Below are positions 8,088 through 18,461 of a stretch of 64,000 nt of DNA, in pieces. Numbering within the stretch: position 1 is the first letter of the stretch; the number at the start of each line of letters is the position of its first letter. The DNA is from Photobacterium chitinilyticum (lineage in GTDB: Bacteria; Pseudomonadota; Gammaproteobacteria; Enterobacterales; Vibrionaceae). Location: positions 62,001-126,000 of the forward strand of contig NZ_RJLM01000001.1 of assembly GCF_004104355.1 (NCBI RefSeq), written 5' to 3'. The translations under genes were made by a program, and so were the position numbers. A model generated the notes under the pieces. That model was not told the DNA's origin. It saw only the letters and a list, made by a program, of their open reading frames with translations, and made no database searches.

Positions 8088-9158
8088 ATGGGTGACAATG
8101 TTTCTCCGCTTGGCACGTTAGCACAACAGGTTAGCCGGTATCAGCAGGTGCTGGACGTGATGCCGTCAGGGGTGATATTTCTCGATTCGATGGGAGTCGT
8201 CTGTGAGGCTAACCCGGAAGCCCGCCGCCTGTTAGGCGATCCCCTTGAGGGGGAGCGTTGGTTTTCTGTTATCCAGCGGGCCTTCGCGCCACAGAAAGAT
8301 GACGGTCATGAGGTGTCGCTGCGCAGTGGCCGCAAAGTTAAGCTGGCGATCTCTGCTTCGGATACCGGGCAGTTAATCTTTATTACTGATATGACGGAAA
8401 CCCGCCTGCTGCAGTCACGCATTAGTGAAATGCAGCGCCTTTCCTCGCTAGGAAAGATGGTCGCCTCATTGGCGCATCAGGTTAGGACTCCGTTATCCAG
8501 TGCAATGTTATATGCCTCTAATTTATCGGCACCAAACCTTAATAGCCAAACCCGCCAGCGGTTTCAGACCAAATTAGTTGATCGCCTGCACGATCTGGAA
8601 AAGCAGGTTAATGATATGCTGCTCTTTGCCAAAGGCGGGGACAACAAGGTGGTGGAGCGGTTCAGCCTGGAAAGCTTGCTCAATGAGCTTGATAACATGG
8701 TTGAAGCCCAGGTTGTTACCAATCAGGTTGACTTCAGTATTGATTGTGCCGATGAAAGCCCTATGATCCTTGGCAATGCCAATGCCTTGGCCAGCGCATT
8801 GGGTAACTTGATCACTAATGCGATTCAGATGTCCGGCAAGCAGTGCAAGGTCGCACTGAACTGCCTGCAGCAAGATGATGTAATCTATCTATCTGTTATT
8901 GATAATGGACCGGGTATTGCCCCAGAGATGCAGGCCAAGATACTTGAACCCTTTTTTACTACCCGGCAGCAAGGGACCGGTCTTGGCTTGGCTGTCGTGC
9001 AAATGGTTGCCACTGCACATAAAGGGCGCTTGTTACTAGAATCCGAGCCAGGTAAAGGGGCATGTTTTACCTTGTCATTGCCACTGGCTGATAGTCAGGC
9101 GCCTTCGTTAGAGTCCGCCCAAACCGAGAATAACCCAGCAATTGGAGAGTTGCGATGA
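8088..9158 (+). CDS. flrB: Flagellar sensor histidine kinase FlrB
   Basis: A 356-residue soluble kinase with no membrane segments. A PAS-like domain (~15-100; 'MPSGVIFLDSMGVVCEANPE') is followed by the dimerisation helix with His130 in 'SLAHQVRTPLSSAM', the N box 'NLITNAIQM' and the G boxes 'DNGPGIAPEM' and 'GTGLGLAVVQM'. FlrB phosphorylates FlrC once early flagellar structures are built. It overlaps flrC by 4 bases (ATGA), so the pair is translationally coupled. Confidence 0.95.
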   Translation: MGDNVSPLGTLAQQVSRYQQVLDVMPSGVIFLDSMGVVCEANPEARRLLGDPLEGERWFSVIQRAFAPQKDDGHEVSLRSGRKVKLAISASDTGQLIFITDMTETRLLQSRISEMQRLSSLGKMVASLAHQVRTPLSSAMLYASNLSAPNLNSQTRQRFQTKLVDRLHDLEKQVNDMLLFAKGGDNKVVERFSLESLLNELDNMVEAQVVTNQVDFSIDCADESPMILGNANALASALGNLITNAIQMSGKQCKVALNCLQQDDVIYLSVIDNGPGIAPEMQAKILEPFFTTRQQGTGLGLAVVQMVATAHKGRLLLESEPGKGACFTLSLPLADSQAPSLESAQTENNPAIGELR

Positions 9159-10537
9159 ATCAAAGCCGAGTACTAGTCGTAGAAGATGATGAAGGGCTAC
9201 GTGAAGCTCTGGTTGATACATTGGCGCTGGCCGGTTATCAGTGGCTTGAGGCAGAGAGTGCCGAACAGGCTTTGTTGCTATTGAAATCCGAGCAAGTTGA
9301 TATTGTGGTTTCTGATGTACAAATGGCAGGTATGGACGGCTTGGGACTACTGCGGAGCATTAAGCAGCACTGGCCGAAGCTTCCCGTACTGCTGATGACA
9401 GCGTATGCCAATATTGAAGATGCGGTATCCGCGATGAAAGAAGGCGCTATTGATTATATGGCCAAGCCTTTTGCTCCGGAAGTACTGCTTAATATGGTAA
9501 GTCGCTATGCACCGGTTAAAAATGAATCGAGCCGGGCCATCGCGGCAGATGAAAAATCCCGAAAATTACTTGCGTTAGCTGAAAAAGTCGCAAAAACGGA
9601 TGCCAGTGTTATGGTCCTGGGGCCAAGTGGCTCGGGGAAAGAAGTGATGTCTCGGTATATCCATGACCACTCCCACCGTAGTGAAGGACCATTTATTGCA
9701 ATCAACTGTGCAGCGATTCCTGATAATATGCTGGAAGCCACGTTGTTTGGCTATGAGAAGGGTGCATTTACCGGTGCGATACAGGCTTGTCCGGGCAAAT
9801 TTGAGCAGGCGCAGGGCGGAACGATTTTGCTGGATGAAATCAGCGAGATGGACTTGAACCTCCAGGTGAAGTTATTGCGTGTGTTGCAGGAGCGCGAAGT
9901 TGAGCGCCTGGGGAGCCGAAAAAGTATCAAACTTAATGTCCGGGTGCTGGCAACCAGCAACCGTGATCTGAAGCAGTATGTGGCTGAAGGGAACTTCCGT
10001 GAAGATTTATATTACCGCTTGAATGTTTTTCCATTAGTATGGCCGGCCCTGACGGAGCGAAAAGGCGATATTGCACCTTTGGCAACCTACCTGACTGAAC
10101 GTCATTGTATGAAGCAGGGGCTGCCCGTGCCGACGATTAGTCAGTCGGCGCTATCGAAGTTACAGCAATACAGCTGGCCGGGTAATGTCCGTGAGCTGGA
10201 CAATGTGATTCAGCGTGCACTGATCCTGGGTAACAGTATTTGTATTGAATGTGATCATATATTACTGGAAGGCCTGGACTGGCTTGATGCACAAAGTTTG
10301 CAGACCGCGGTAGAGTTAGCGGCGCCGGTTCCGACGATTGAGCCGGTTCAGGTTCCCCCTTCTCCCGACGGGCTTGGCAATGAGCTGCGGGAGCAGGAGT
10401 TTTCCATTATTCTCGACACGATCCGTGCCTGCGAAGGGCGTCGCAAAGATGTTGCCGAAAAATTGGGCATCAGTCCGCGGACATTGCGCTATAAGCTAGC
10501 TAAAATGCGTGATGCCGGAATTGAGATCCCAGTTTAG
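9155..10537 (+). CDS. flrC: Flagellar response regulator FlrC (sigma54 activator)
   Basis: A 460-residue NtrC-type regulator. The receiver domain has Asp54 in 'VVSDVQMAGMDG'; the AAA+ domain has GPSGSGKE (~156-163) and GAFTGA (~203-208); the end carries a Fis-type helix-turn-helix ('KDVAEKLGISPRTLRYKL'). Phospho-FlrC activates class III promoters such as that of flaA. The ribosome site GGAGAG is inside the end of flrB. Downstream, 157 bases before fliE show a weak CCCC/GGGG hairpin but no recognisable sigma54 or sigma28 site, so fliE may be read from the flrBC promoter. Confidence 0.96.
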   Translation: MNQSRVLVVEDDEGLREALVDTLALAGYQWLEAESAEQALLLLKSEQVDIVVSDVQMAGMDGLGLLRSIKQHWPKLPVLLMTAYANIEDAVSAMKEGAIDYMAKPFAPEVLLNMVSRYAPVKNESSRAIAADEKSRKLLALAEKVAKTDASVMVLGPSGSGKEVMSRYIHDHSHRSEGPFIAINCAAIPDNMLEATLFGYEKGAFTGAIQACPGKFEQAQGGTILLDEISEMDLNLQVKLLRVLQEREVERLGSRKSIKLNVRVLATSNRDLKQYVAEGNFREDLYYRLNVFPLVWPALTERKGDIAPLATYLTERHCMKQGLPVPTISQSALSKLQQYSWPGNVRELDNVIQRALILGNSICIECDHILLEGLDWLDAQSLQTAVELAAPVPTIEPVQVPPSPDGLGNELREQEFSIILDTIRACEGRRKDVAEKLGISPRTLRYKLAKMRDAGIEIPV

Positions 10538-10694
10538 AGTAAAATTATTAATTTACTGGTCTTTTGAGTCATGCTGACGGTAAGCTTGCTCATTACGATA
10601 AATAAAAAAGTAACAAAGCAGTAAAAATCACAAATGAAGAAAAAACGTCCCCCGTTTTAAGGGGCGACAAATTTTTGACTGTGCGGGGTGGAAC

Positions 10695-11006
10695 ATGAAA
10701 GTCAACGGACTACAAGCAGAAATGCAGGCAATGAAACTGGAAGCCCAGAGTACGACTCGTCCGGCGACAAGCCAGCAAGTCAGTGCTGATTTTGGTGCAG
10801 TACTCAATGATGCTGTTAAATCAGTGAACAACCTTCAGTCAGAATCCAGCGAACTGGCAACACGTTTTGATCAGGGTGATCGCAGTGTATCGCTATCTGA
10901 TGTCATGATTGCCCGTAACAAATCCAGTGTGGCGTTTGAGGCGACCGTCCAGGTTCGTAACAAGCTGGTGGATGCGTATAAACAACTAATGAACATGCCA
11001 GTCTAA
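10695..11006 (+). CDS. fliE: Flagellar hook-basal body protein FliE
   Basis: A 103-residue protein with the FliE core 'DFGAVLNDAVKSVNNLQ' and the C-terminal 'VMIARNKSSVAFEATVQVRN' followed by 'KLVDAYKQLMNMPV'. FliE links the MS ring to the rod and is exported. It heads fliEFGHIJ; the gap to fliF is only 15 bases. Confidence 0.96.
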   Translation: MKVNGLQAEMQAMKLEAQSTTRPATSQQVSADFGAVLNDAVKSVNNLQSESSELATRFDQGDRSVSLSDVMIARNKSSVAFEATVQVRNKLVDAYKQLMNMPV

Positions 11007-11021
11007 TTCAGGAAATAGTTA

Positions 11022-12770
11022 GTGTCGGAAACATCTTCAAACAACGAATTAGCCGTTGCAGGTAATGCTCCGGCTCCGGTCGTTACAGATAATGACCTGG
11101 AGTTGCAAAATCCTGATACAGAAGAACAAAGTGCGACTCGTGTTGACAGCATGCTGGGTAACCTTGATTTACTTCGTCAGGTTATCCTGGTGCTGTCGGT
11201 TGCGATCTGTGTGGCGTTAATTGTTCTAGTGGTCGCCTGGATTAAAGAGCCGGAAATGCGACCTCTTGGCACCTTTCAGACTGAAGAGCTGATCCCAATA
11301 TTGGATCATTTCGACCAGAAAAAAATAGAGTACAGCCTCGACGGTAATACGATCCGTGTTCCTGCAGATTCTTTCTCATCGATAAAACTTGAAATGACTC
11401 GCGCGGGCTTGAACAGCAATGCTGCAGAAGGGGACGAGATCCTACTGCAGGATATGGGGTTTGGGGTTTCCCAGCGCCTAGAGCGCGAGCGGCTAAAATT
11501 AAGCCGGGAACGCCAGTTGGCCCGGGCTATAGAGCAAATTCGTCAGGTGCGAAAGGCTCAGGTGTTGCTGGCAATGCCAAAGCAGAGTGTGTTTGTACGT
11601 CATAATCAGGATGCATCGGCGACCGTGTTTTTGACCTTGGGCACCAATGGCTCGCTTGGTCAGCAGGAAGTAGACTCGATTGTTGATATGGTGGCAACAG
11701 CTGTGCCGGGGCTAAGGCCTACACGAGTAACCGTAACCGATCAGCATGGCCGCTTGCTAAGCTCGGGGACGGAAGATCCGAGTGCAACAGCACAGCGTAA
11801 AGAATACGAGCTAGAGCGCAAGCAAGAGCAAGCTTTGCGCGAGAAAATCGATGCGATCCTGATCCCTGTTCTCGGCCTGGGTAATTATACCTCCCAGGTT
11901 GATGTATCGATGGATTTCAGTGCAATCGAAGAGACTCGCAAGAAATATGATCCAGCGACGCCATCAACCCGAAGTGAGTATACGCTGGAAGATTATAATA
12001 ACGGCAATGTTGTTGCCGGTATTCCGGGCGCACTGAGTAATCAACCTCCAGCTGATGCCTCGATCCCGCAAGATATTGTCGAGATGCAATCGGGCAAAGG
12101 CTCCAATAACGGTTCCGTCCATAAGGAGGCAACTCGAAACTTTGAGCTTGATACCACCATCAGACATAAGCGTGCGCAAACCGGCATTGTTAGCCGCCAG
12201 ACCGTTTCTGTGGCCATTGACTACAAGCAAGTTACCAACCCGGAGACCGGCGAAATTATCCGTGTGCCTGTTAGTGAAGCTGAACTGGCCAAGATCAGCC
12301 GTTTGCTAAAAGGCGGGGTCGGGTTTTCTGACTTTCGTGGCGACTTGTTGGAAGTCATTTCCGTACCGTTTGCCTTGCCTGAAGAGCAGCTGGTTCCAGA
12401 CTTGCCTATTTGGGAGCACCCTAACTTCAATACCTGGATTCGCTGGCTGGCTGCCGCGCTGGTAATTATTGTCGTAGTGGTCGTGCTGGTGCGTCCTGCG
12501 ATGCGTAAATTGCTGTATCCAAACCAGGCTTCGGATGGTACGCCGTTGGATGAAAACGGACTGCCGATACTATCTGCTGGCGAAGACGGTATCGATTTGA
12601 TTGGAGCTGAGCTTGATGGTGCTGAATCACTGGAGCTTAGCAGCAGTAGTTTGGATTTACCGAACCTGCATAAAGATGAAGATTTGCTGAAAGCAGTAAG
12701 AGCGCTGGTCGCCAATGAACCGGATCTGGCTGCGCAAGTAGTGAAAAATTGGGTAACTGAAGATGGCTAA
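11022..12770 (+). CDS. fliF: Flagellar MS-ring protein FliF
   Basis: A 582-residue protein with two membrane helices (~55-78, 'ILVLSVAICVALIVLVVAW'; ~468-490) flanking a periplasmic region with the YscJ/FliF ring-building domain ('AVPGLRPTRVTVTDQHGRLL'). The cytosolic C-terminus binds FliG. Translation starts at GTG (11022) with AGGAAA 9 bases upstream. It overlaps fliG by 8 bases. Confidence 0.96.
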   Translation: MSETSSNNELAVAGNAPAPVVTDNDLELQNPDTEEQSATRVDSMLGNLDLLRQVILVLSVAICVALIVLVVAWIKEPEMRPLGTFQTEELIPILDHFDQKKIEYSLDGNTIRVPADSFSSIKLEMTRAGLNSNAAEGDEILLQDMGFGVSQRLERERLKLSRERQLARAIEQIRQVRKAQVLLAMPKQSVFVRHNQDASATVFLTLGTNGSLGQQEVDSIVDMVATAVPGLRPTRVTVTDQHGRLLSSGTEDPSATAQRKEYELERKQEQALREKIDAILIPVLGLGNYTSQVDVSMDFSAIEETRKKYDPATPSTRSEYTLEDYNNGNVVAGIPGALSNQPPADASIPQDIVEMQSGKGSNNGSVHKEATRNFELDTTIRHKRAQTGIVSRQTVSVAIDYKQVTNPETGEIIRVPVSEAELAKISRLLKGGVGFSDFRGDLLEVISVPFALPEEQLVPDLPIWEHPNFNTWIRWLAAALVIIVVVVVLVRPAMRKLLYPNQASDGTPLDENGLPILSAGEDGIDLIGAELDGAESLELSSSSLDLPNLHKDEDLLKAVRALVANEPDLAAQVVKNWVTEDG

Positions 12771-13803
12771 TGAAGTCGCAACAACAGAAGATAAAAAGTT
12801 TGATGTCTCGACTTTAACCGGGGCCGATAAAGCTGCGATCTTATTGCTCAGCCTCAGTGAGCAGGATGCCGCAAGTATTATTCGCCATTTGGAGCCGAAA
12901 CAGGTTCAGCGCGTCGGTGGGGTGATGGCCTCAATGGCCGACCTGAGCCAGGACAAGGTTTCAGCCGTTCACCGCCATTTCTTGGAAGATATCCAGAAAT
13001 ATACCAGTATCGGTATGGGTAGCGAAGACTTCGTCCGTAATACCCTGATCGCGGCCCTCGGTGAAGATAAGGCCAACAACCTTGTTGATCAGATTTTGAT
13101 GGGCAGTGGCTCGCGTGGTTTGGATTCGTTGAAATGGATGGATCCGCGCCAGGTGGCGAGCATTATTCTTAACGAACACCCACAGATTCAGACGATTGTC
13201 CTGTCTTACTTGGAACCGGAGCAATCTGCAGAGATCCTGGCACAGTTCCCGGAACGAGTACGCTTGGATTTGATGATGCGTATTGCCAACCTTGAAGAAG
13301 TACAGCCTGCAGCATTGCACGAGCTGAACGACATCATGGAGAAACAGTTTGCTGGTCAGGCTGGTGCTCAGGCAGCGAAAATTGGCGGCCTGAAAGCTGC
13401 CGCCGAGATCATGAACTATCTCGACAATAACGTCGAAGGTTTGTTGATGGATCAGATCCGTGAGACTGACGAAGACATGGCGACCCAGATTGATGATTTG
13501 ATGTTTGTCTTCGATAATCTGGCCGAGGTGGACGATCGCGGTATCCAGACCTTGCTGCGTGATGTTCCTCAGGATCTACTCCAGCAGGCACTTAAAGGTG
13601 CCGATGATATGCTACGCGATAAGATTCTTCGCAATATGTCGAAGCGTGCGGCCGAGATGCTCCAGGACGACCTGGAGGCAATGGGACCAATCCGCGTTTC
13701 CGATGTGGAAGCTGCGCAGAAAGAGATCCTGTCGATTGCTCGTCGCCTGTCCGATGCCGGTGAGCTGATGCTAACAGGAGGCGGTGCCGATGAATTCTTG
13801 TAA
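12763..13803 (+). CDS. fliG: Flagellar motor switch protein FliG
   Basis: A 346-residue C-ring protein. N-terminal 'TGADKAAILLLSLSEQDAA', the middle-domain EHPQ motif ('ILNEHPQIQTIVLSYL'), and the torque-generating C-terminal domain ('IDDLMFVFDNLAEVDDRGIQ') with its charged helix are all present. It transmits force between stator and rotor and sets direction with FliM/FliN. The start codon lies inside the end of fliF. Confidence 0.97.
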   Translation: MANEVATTEDKKFDVSTLTGADKAAILLLSLSEQDAASIIRHLEPKQVQRVGGVMASMADLSQDKVSAVHRHFLEDIQKYTSIGMGSEDFVRNTLIAALGEDKANNLVDQILMGSGSRGLDSLKWMDPRQVASIILNEHPQIQTIVLSYLEPEQSAEILAQFPERVRLDLMMRIANLEEVQPAALHELNDIMEKQFAGQAGAQAAKIGGLKAAAEIMNYLDNNVEGLLMDQIRETDEDMATQIDDLMFVFDNLAEVDDRGIQTLLRDVPQDLLQQALKGADDMLRDKILRNMSKRAAEMLQDDLEAMGPIRVSDVEAAQKEILSIARRLSDAGELMLTGGGADEFL

Positions 13804-13847
13804 CCTTTATGCTGCCAACAAAGATTGCAATACGATAAGGGCTTGTT

Positions 13848-14651
13848 ATGAGCACTGAACGTCGTCGTGGCTTTCTGCGCGTATCAGAACACCAGGCTCA
13901 GGAACTCGAGCGCTGGGCCTACCCGGACTACGCTGATGAACAAGTTGTACCGTTAGATAATGCGATTAGCTATGATCCGCAATGGCAGCCTGAACTGCTT
14001 GAGGAAGAGGAAGAGCAGGGGCCGCCGCCGTTAACGGCGGCTGATCTTGAGGATATCCGTCATTCAGCCTACGAAGAAGGGCTGGCAGAAGGTCGGGCTG
14101 CCGGGCATGCCGAAGGGGTAGAGGCTGGCAAGGCCGAAGGACTGGAAGTAGGACAGCTGGAAGGGCTGGAACAAGGTTTACAGCAAGGGCTGGAACAAGG
14201 TCAGGCACAAATCAGTGAACATGTCGGGCATCTGACTCAGCTAATTGAAAAGCTGGCAGCGCCGTTGGAGCAAATTGATAGTGAGGTTGAAAGCCAGGTT
14301 GTAAACATGGTGACCAGCCTTACCCGAGAATTGATCCGAGTTGAAGTTCAGACTAACTCGCAGGTTATTTTAAATACGATTCGTGAAGTTATCGGTGCGC
14401 TACCTATTGCCGGACGGCAGACCCAGCTTAGCTTGCATCCTGATGATCTGGCTTTGGTCAAACAAGCCTATGGCGAAGATAATTTGGCTGAGCGCGACTG
14501 GAAACTACAAGCAGAGCCGGCTCTGAATCGAGGCGATCTGCAGGTGCATTCTGGTGATTCCAGTGTTGATTATTATATTGAAGATCGTATTCGTCACTTA
14601 TTGAAACAATTCAACGGGGCAAATAGCCAGCAGAACAACGGAGGCCAGTAA
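13848..14651 (+). CDS. fliH: Flagellar export ATPase regulator FliH
   Basis: A 267-residue protein. After an acidic, Glu-rich N-terminus there is a long GxxxG repeat helix at ~75-125 ('[14 protein letters not shown]' and following), typical of FliH, and the FliI-binding C-terminal domain. It dimerises and holds the ATPase FliI at the C-ring. The 44-base gap after fliG has no visible signal; the stop codon shares one base with the fliI start. Confidence 0.93.
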   Translation: MSTERRRGFLRVSEHQAQELERWAYPDYADEQVVPLDNAISYDPQWQPELLEEEEEQGPPPLTAADLEDIRHSAYEEGLAEGRAAGHAEGVEAGKAEGLEVGQLEGLEQGLQQGLEQGQAQISEHVGHLTQLIEKLAAPLEQIDSEVESQVVNMVTSLTRELIRVEVQTNSQVILNTIREVIGALPIAGRQTQLSLHPDDLALVKQAYGEDNLAERDWKLQAEPALNRGDLQVHSGDSSVDYYIEDRIRHLLKQFNGANSQQNNGGQ

Positions 14652-15973
14652 TGACCGCACCGTTGGCTGAACGCCTTTCCCGCTATCAAACGAATAGCAC
14701 GGCCTGTCGTCCGGTAGCGTCGGGTCGACTTGTTCGAGTCGTCGGCCTGACGCTCGAAGCCATTGGCTGCCGGGCACCGCTTGGCAGCTTGTGCCGAGTA
14801 GAAACCCTCAACGGCGATATGGAAGCCGAGGTGGTTGGCTTCTCCGGTGACACCCTTTTCCTGATGCCCAGTGAGCAGCTCACCGGTATTATGCCTGGTG
14901 CCAAGGTTACCCCTGTATTGCAAAATAGCGGATTGCCGGTAGGACCAGAGCTACTTGGCCGGGTTATTGACGGTGTGGGCAACCCGCTAGACGGCCTTGG
15001 CGATATTTACACGGCAAACCGTGCATCCTTCAACGCCGAACCGATTAACCCACTGGCCCGTAAGCCAATCAAAGAACCGCTGGATGTCGGCTTGAAGGCG
15101 ATTAACGGTTTGTTGACCGTGGGGAAAGGCCAGCGTATCGGCCTTTTCGCCGGCTCCGGTGTCGGTAAATCGGTGACTCTGGGGATGATGACGAGGGGAA
15201 CCACCGCTCAGGTTGTCGTTGTCGGCCTTATCGGTGAACGGGGCCGGGAAGTGAAAGAATTTATTGACGAGATCCTCGGGGCTGAAGGACGCCAGCGAGC
15301 TGTCGTTGTTGCGGCACCGGCAGATGCCTCGCCTTTAATGCGCCTTAAAGGTTGTCAGACTGCACTCACGATTGCCGAGTATTTTCGGGATCAGGGCTTA
15401 GATGTTCTGTTGCTGATGGATTCGCTCACTCGTTTTGCCCAGGCACAACGAGAAATCGCCTTGTCCGTCGGCGAGCCTCCGGCAACCAAAGGCTATCCGC
15501 CATCGGTATTTGCCAAGCTGCCGGCATTGGTTGAACGTGCCGGTAACGGCGGAGAACATCAGGGATCAATCACCGCCTTCTTTACCGTGCTAACCGAAGG
15601 TGATGATTTGCAAGACCCAATTGCTGATGCCTCGCGGGCCATTTTGGACGGCCATATTGTCCTGTCACGGGAAATGGCCGACGCAGGCCATTATCCGGCA
15701 ATTGATGTTGAGCGTTCTGTCAGCCGAGTCATGCCAGCCATTGTCAGTGAAGAACATATGCTGATGTCTAAGGCTGTACGTCAAATCTTATCGATATGCC
15801 GTAAGAATCAAGATTTGGTTTCAATCGGTGCCTATAAGCCAGGAACCGATCAAAGTATCGATCAGGCTTTTACCTTTAAGCCAAAACTTGATGCCTATTT
15901 GCAGCAGACCATGAAAGAGTCAGTCCCTTACGATATGTGTGTGAACATGCTGCGCTCCACACTGGGTGGCTAA
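14651..15973 (+). CDS. fliI: Flagellum-specific export ATPase FliI
   Basis: A 440-residue F1-beta-like ATPase with Walker [12 protein letters not shown] (~164-174), Walker B '[19 protein letters not shown]' and the family signature '[18 protein letters not shown]'. It energises loading of export substrates on FlhA/FlhB. The start overlaps the fliH stop as TAATG. Confidence 0.97.
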   Translation: MTAPLAERLSRYQTNSTACRPVASGRLVRVVGLTLEAIGCRAPLGSLCRVETLNGDMEAEVVGFSGDTLFLMPSEQLTGIMPGAKVTPVLQNSGLPVGPELLGRVIDGVGNPLDGLGDIYTANRASFNAEPINPLARKPIKEPLDVGLKAINGLLTVGKGQRIGLFAGSGVGKSVTLGMMTRGTTAQVVVVGLIGERGREVKEFIDEILGAEGRQRAVVVAAPADASPLMRLKGCQTALTIAEYFRDQGLDVLLLMDSLTRFAQAQREIALSVGEPPATKGYPPSVFAKLPALVERAGNGGEHQGSITAFFTVLTEGDDLQDPIADASRAILDGHIVLSREMADAGHYPAIDVERSVSRVMPAIVSEEHMLMSKAVRQILSICRKNQDLVSIGAYKPGTDQSIDQAFTFKPKLDAYLQQTMKESVPYDMCVNMLRSTLGG

Positions 15974-16007
15974 CTGATCTGCATGATCAGGTTAAACGGG
16001 AGCAATG

Positions 16008-16451
16008 ATGGCAGACAATGCACTAGAGCTGATTCTGGAAATAACCAAAGATGACGAGCATAAGGCCTCGCTTGCGCTTAGCAATGCCCGTATTGAGCGG
16101 GAAAACTATTATGAACAGCTCAAGCAGATTGAACAATACCGACTCGATTACTGCAAACAGCTTTCAGCCCGTGGTCAGCAAGGGCTAAGTGCCAGCTCGT
16201 ACGGGCATTTGCAAAAGTTTCTCTGTCAGCTGGATGAAACCTTGGTGAAACAGAAAGAAGCCGGTATGCAGTTTGAGGAGCAGGTCGAACAATGTAGCGA
16301 GCACTGGAACGAGGTGCGAAAAAAGCGCCGTTCTATTGAGTGGCTGTTGGAGAAAAAACAGAACGAGCAACAGCAGCTACGTGATAAACAAGAGCAGAAG
16401 ATGATGGATGAGTTTGCAACTTTGCAGTTTGCCCGCAAAACACGTCATTAG
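16008..16451 (+). CDS. fliJ: Flagellar export protein FliJ
   Basis: About 147 residues, almost entirely a coiled coil with many Gln, Glu and Lys, ending 'EFATLQFARKTRH'. FliJ is the central stalk of the FliI hexamer and couples it to FlhA. Two ATGs are adjacent (16005 and 16008); the second has better spacing from GGGAG. It is last in the fliE-J group; the next gene has its own sigma54 site. Confidence 0.92.
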   Translation: MADNALELILEITKDDEHKASLALSNARIERENYYEQLKQIEQYRLDYCKQLSARGQQGLSASSYGHLQKFLCQLDETLVKQKEAGMQFEEQVEQCSEHWNEVRKKRRSIEWLLEKKQNEQQQLRDKQEQKMMDEFATLQFARKTRH

Positions 16452-16484
16452 GCTGTTTCGCATTTTAATAAGCGCACTCTCAAG

Positions 16485-16500
16485 TGGCTCGTTTTTTGCA
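16485..16500 (+). promoter_or_regulatory. Sigma54 promoter of the fliK operon
   Basis: TGGCTC-N5-TTGCA has exact GG-N10-GC spacing and a perfect -12 element. It lies 40 bases before the fliK ATG, in the 88-base gap after fliJ, and could drive fliKLMNOPQR-flhB. Confidence 0.85.
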
Positions 16501-16539
16501 TGTAACAGTCTCATTACTATTCAAATCTGAAGAGCCGCT

Positions 16540-18396
16540 ATGTTTTCATCTCGCTTATTGACAGCAGATATCCCACCGTCTTCCCAAGCCAAAGCTGAGA
16601 GCGCCAAAGCCAGTCCGGCGATGCTTGGAAAGGAGAGTGCTGCTTCACATGAAGAAGGGCATTTTGCCAAAGAGCTTCAAGCTGTCGCTGGTGATGAAAA
16701 AAAATTAAAGGCCGATCAACAAGTCGCTACTGAAGCGCATGCTAAATCCGAGGTTTCGACGACCTCGGCGGAAGATACTGAATCAAAGTTGCAGCTGACG
16801 GATGCAGCTTCATCTCAATCCGCTGGTAATAAGGGCGCTGTTGTCAACTCTGGTGAGCAGGAAGCAGGCAACCTGCGGGTGAACCAAGATGAAATTGGTG
16901 CTGAAGTTAACGCCAGTCAAACAACAGATCGACAAAACGGACAAATCTCAGCCAGCCAGAAGCTTGATGTTAGCGCCGAGCTTGATTCGGCGTCAAAGCA
17001 GCAGATAATGGACGACGGTGAAGCATTACTCAATCGCCTGTCTGAATCGAGTAAGCAGTTGTCGGCGACTCAAGCTGCGGCTGCCGATATGCCGGAAGCA
17101 GGCAAAACATTGCCGCTGGCAGCACAGGTTGATGGTGAGGTTGCCGTTGATGCTGTGAATACTCAAGGTAAGGCTCAGTCAGGAGCTGGCGTTCATCAAG
17201 GGCACAGCCCTGACAATATAGTCGAAACTGACAGCATGGCGCAGAAGAAAGCGTCCGTTGCGGGTATAAGTCAAGAAGAACTGGCCAAGGTTTTTGCCGT
17301 ATCGGGTCTCAAAACGGTAGAAGGCCAAGCGACTGATCAAGTCAGCTCCGACGTCTCAGAACAGGGAGAGATGGACTCTGATAGAGACGCCGATGTGACG
17401 GGTGAAGGGGCGATGACGGCGCTTGGCTTGGGAGTTGCTGTGCCGGCAGCAGGGACCGAGGTTAAAAGTGTCCAGCCGACACCTCAAACGTCGGCTGATC
17501 TGCTACAATCGGCAAATCCAAGAACCGCGGAGTTGACGAAGGAACAACAAGCTTCTCCCGAACTGTTGGATAGCAAGAACAAAGCAAGCAATGCGCTAAC
17601 ATCGAATGCTGCAGCTACCGCCGCGACATTCACCGCCGCGAATAGTCAGCCTTTGCTTTCTTCTGAGGCAGAGCAGGGGACGGCTCTGAATTTTGGCAAT
17701 CCGGCCCTGATGTCTGCGACTACCGGATCGTCTGAAGCCCAACTTAGTGGTGCAGCAGGCGCTGCCGCAGGGGTTGCAGCTGGCGCATTGGTAACAGCGA
17801 TGGAGCTTGGCGCGAATGAGAGTGGTAGCGATGGCAAGTCAGCCGAGCTGACACATTCGCTGGCAGGTCCGACGACACTGCAGGGGCAAGCTAACGCTCA
17901 GGCACGGGCAGAAGCCGCGCTGGCACAAAGCCCGTTGCAGCTGAGTAAAGAACAGGCTGGCGATGAACTTGCCGAGCGTGTGCAGGTGATGATGTCGAAA
18001 AACCTTAAGCATGTCGATATCCGTCTGGATCCGCCTGAGTTGGGCAAGTTGCAAATTAAATTATCGCTGAACCAAGACCAGGCGTCGGTTCAGTTTACTG
18101 TGGGTAATCAGCAAACACGTGATCTGGTTGAGCAGGCAATGCCGCGGCTAAGGGAGCTTCTGAATCAGCAAGGTCTACAGCTCGCCCAAACCTCGGTGCA
18201 GCAAGATAGCTCAAGACAGCAGTTTGCCGGACAGCAGAACCAGCAACAAAATCAGACAAACGCTGGCCAGCAAAATAATAGCGGTGGTCAGCCGGGCAAT
18301 GGTGACTCTCGTCATCAGCAAGCGGAGTCGGGAGGCTCTGAGCCCGTCGATATGTACGTGAGTCAGCCATCTGACCGCGTTGATTATTATGCATAA
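16540..18396 (+). CDS. fliK: Hook-length control protein FliK
   Basis: A 618-residue, Ala/Gln/Ser-rich, mostly low-complexity protein with the compact C-terminal Flg_hook domain at ~490-560 ('HVDIRLDPPELGKLQIKLSL', then 'RDLVEQAMPRLRELLNQQGL'). A Gln/Asn-rich tail follows. FliK measures the hook and, through its C-domain, switches FlhB from hook to filament substrates. The long N-terminal part is the ruler and varies freely between species. It starts the fliK-flhB operon after the sigma54 site at 16485-16500. Confidence 0.93.
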   Translation: MFSSRLLTADIPPSSQAKAESAKASPAMLGKESAASHEEGHFAKELQAVAGDEKKLKADQQVATEAHAKSEVSTTSAEDTESKLQLTDAASSQSAGNKGAVVNSGEQEAGNLRVNQDEIGAEVNASQTTDRQNGQISASQKLDVSAELDSASKQQIMDDGEALLNRLSESSKQLSATQAAAADMPEAGKTLPLAAQVDGEVAVDAVNTQGKAQSGAGVHQGHSPDNIVETDSMAQKKASVAGISQEELAKVFAVSGLKTVEGQATDQVSSDVSEQGEMDSDRDADVTGEGAMTALGLGVAVPAAGTEVKSVQPTPQTSADLLQSANPRTAELTKEQQASPELLDSKNKASNALTSNAAATAATFTAANSQPLLSSEAEQGTALNFGNPALMSATTGSSEAQLSGAAGAAAGVAAGALVTAMELGANESGSDGKSAELTHSLAGPTTLQGQANAQARAEAALAQSPLQLSKEQAGDELAERVQVMMSKNLKHVDIRLDPPELGKLQIKLSLNQDQASVQFTVGNQQTRDLVEQAMPRLRELLNQQGLQLAQTSVQQDSSRQQFAGQQNQQQNQTNAGQQNNSGGQPGNGDSRHQQAESGGSEPVDMYVSQPSDRVDYYA

Positions 18397-18461
18397 TAAC
18401 AATAACCACCAAACAATGACCTCCAAGTGACGGTCGATCATGAGAAAGGATTATAGGCACT

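Noticed and set aside
12790-12835. GCCGATAA in fliG as a sigma28 promoter
   Set aside because: The nearest TAAA-type -35 is about 21 bases away instead of 11, and the site is inside coding sequence.
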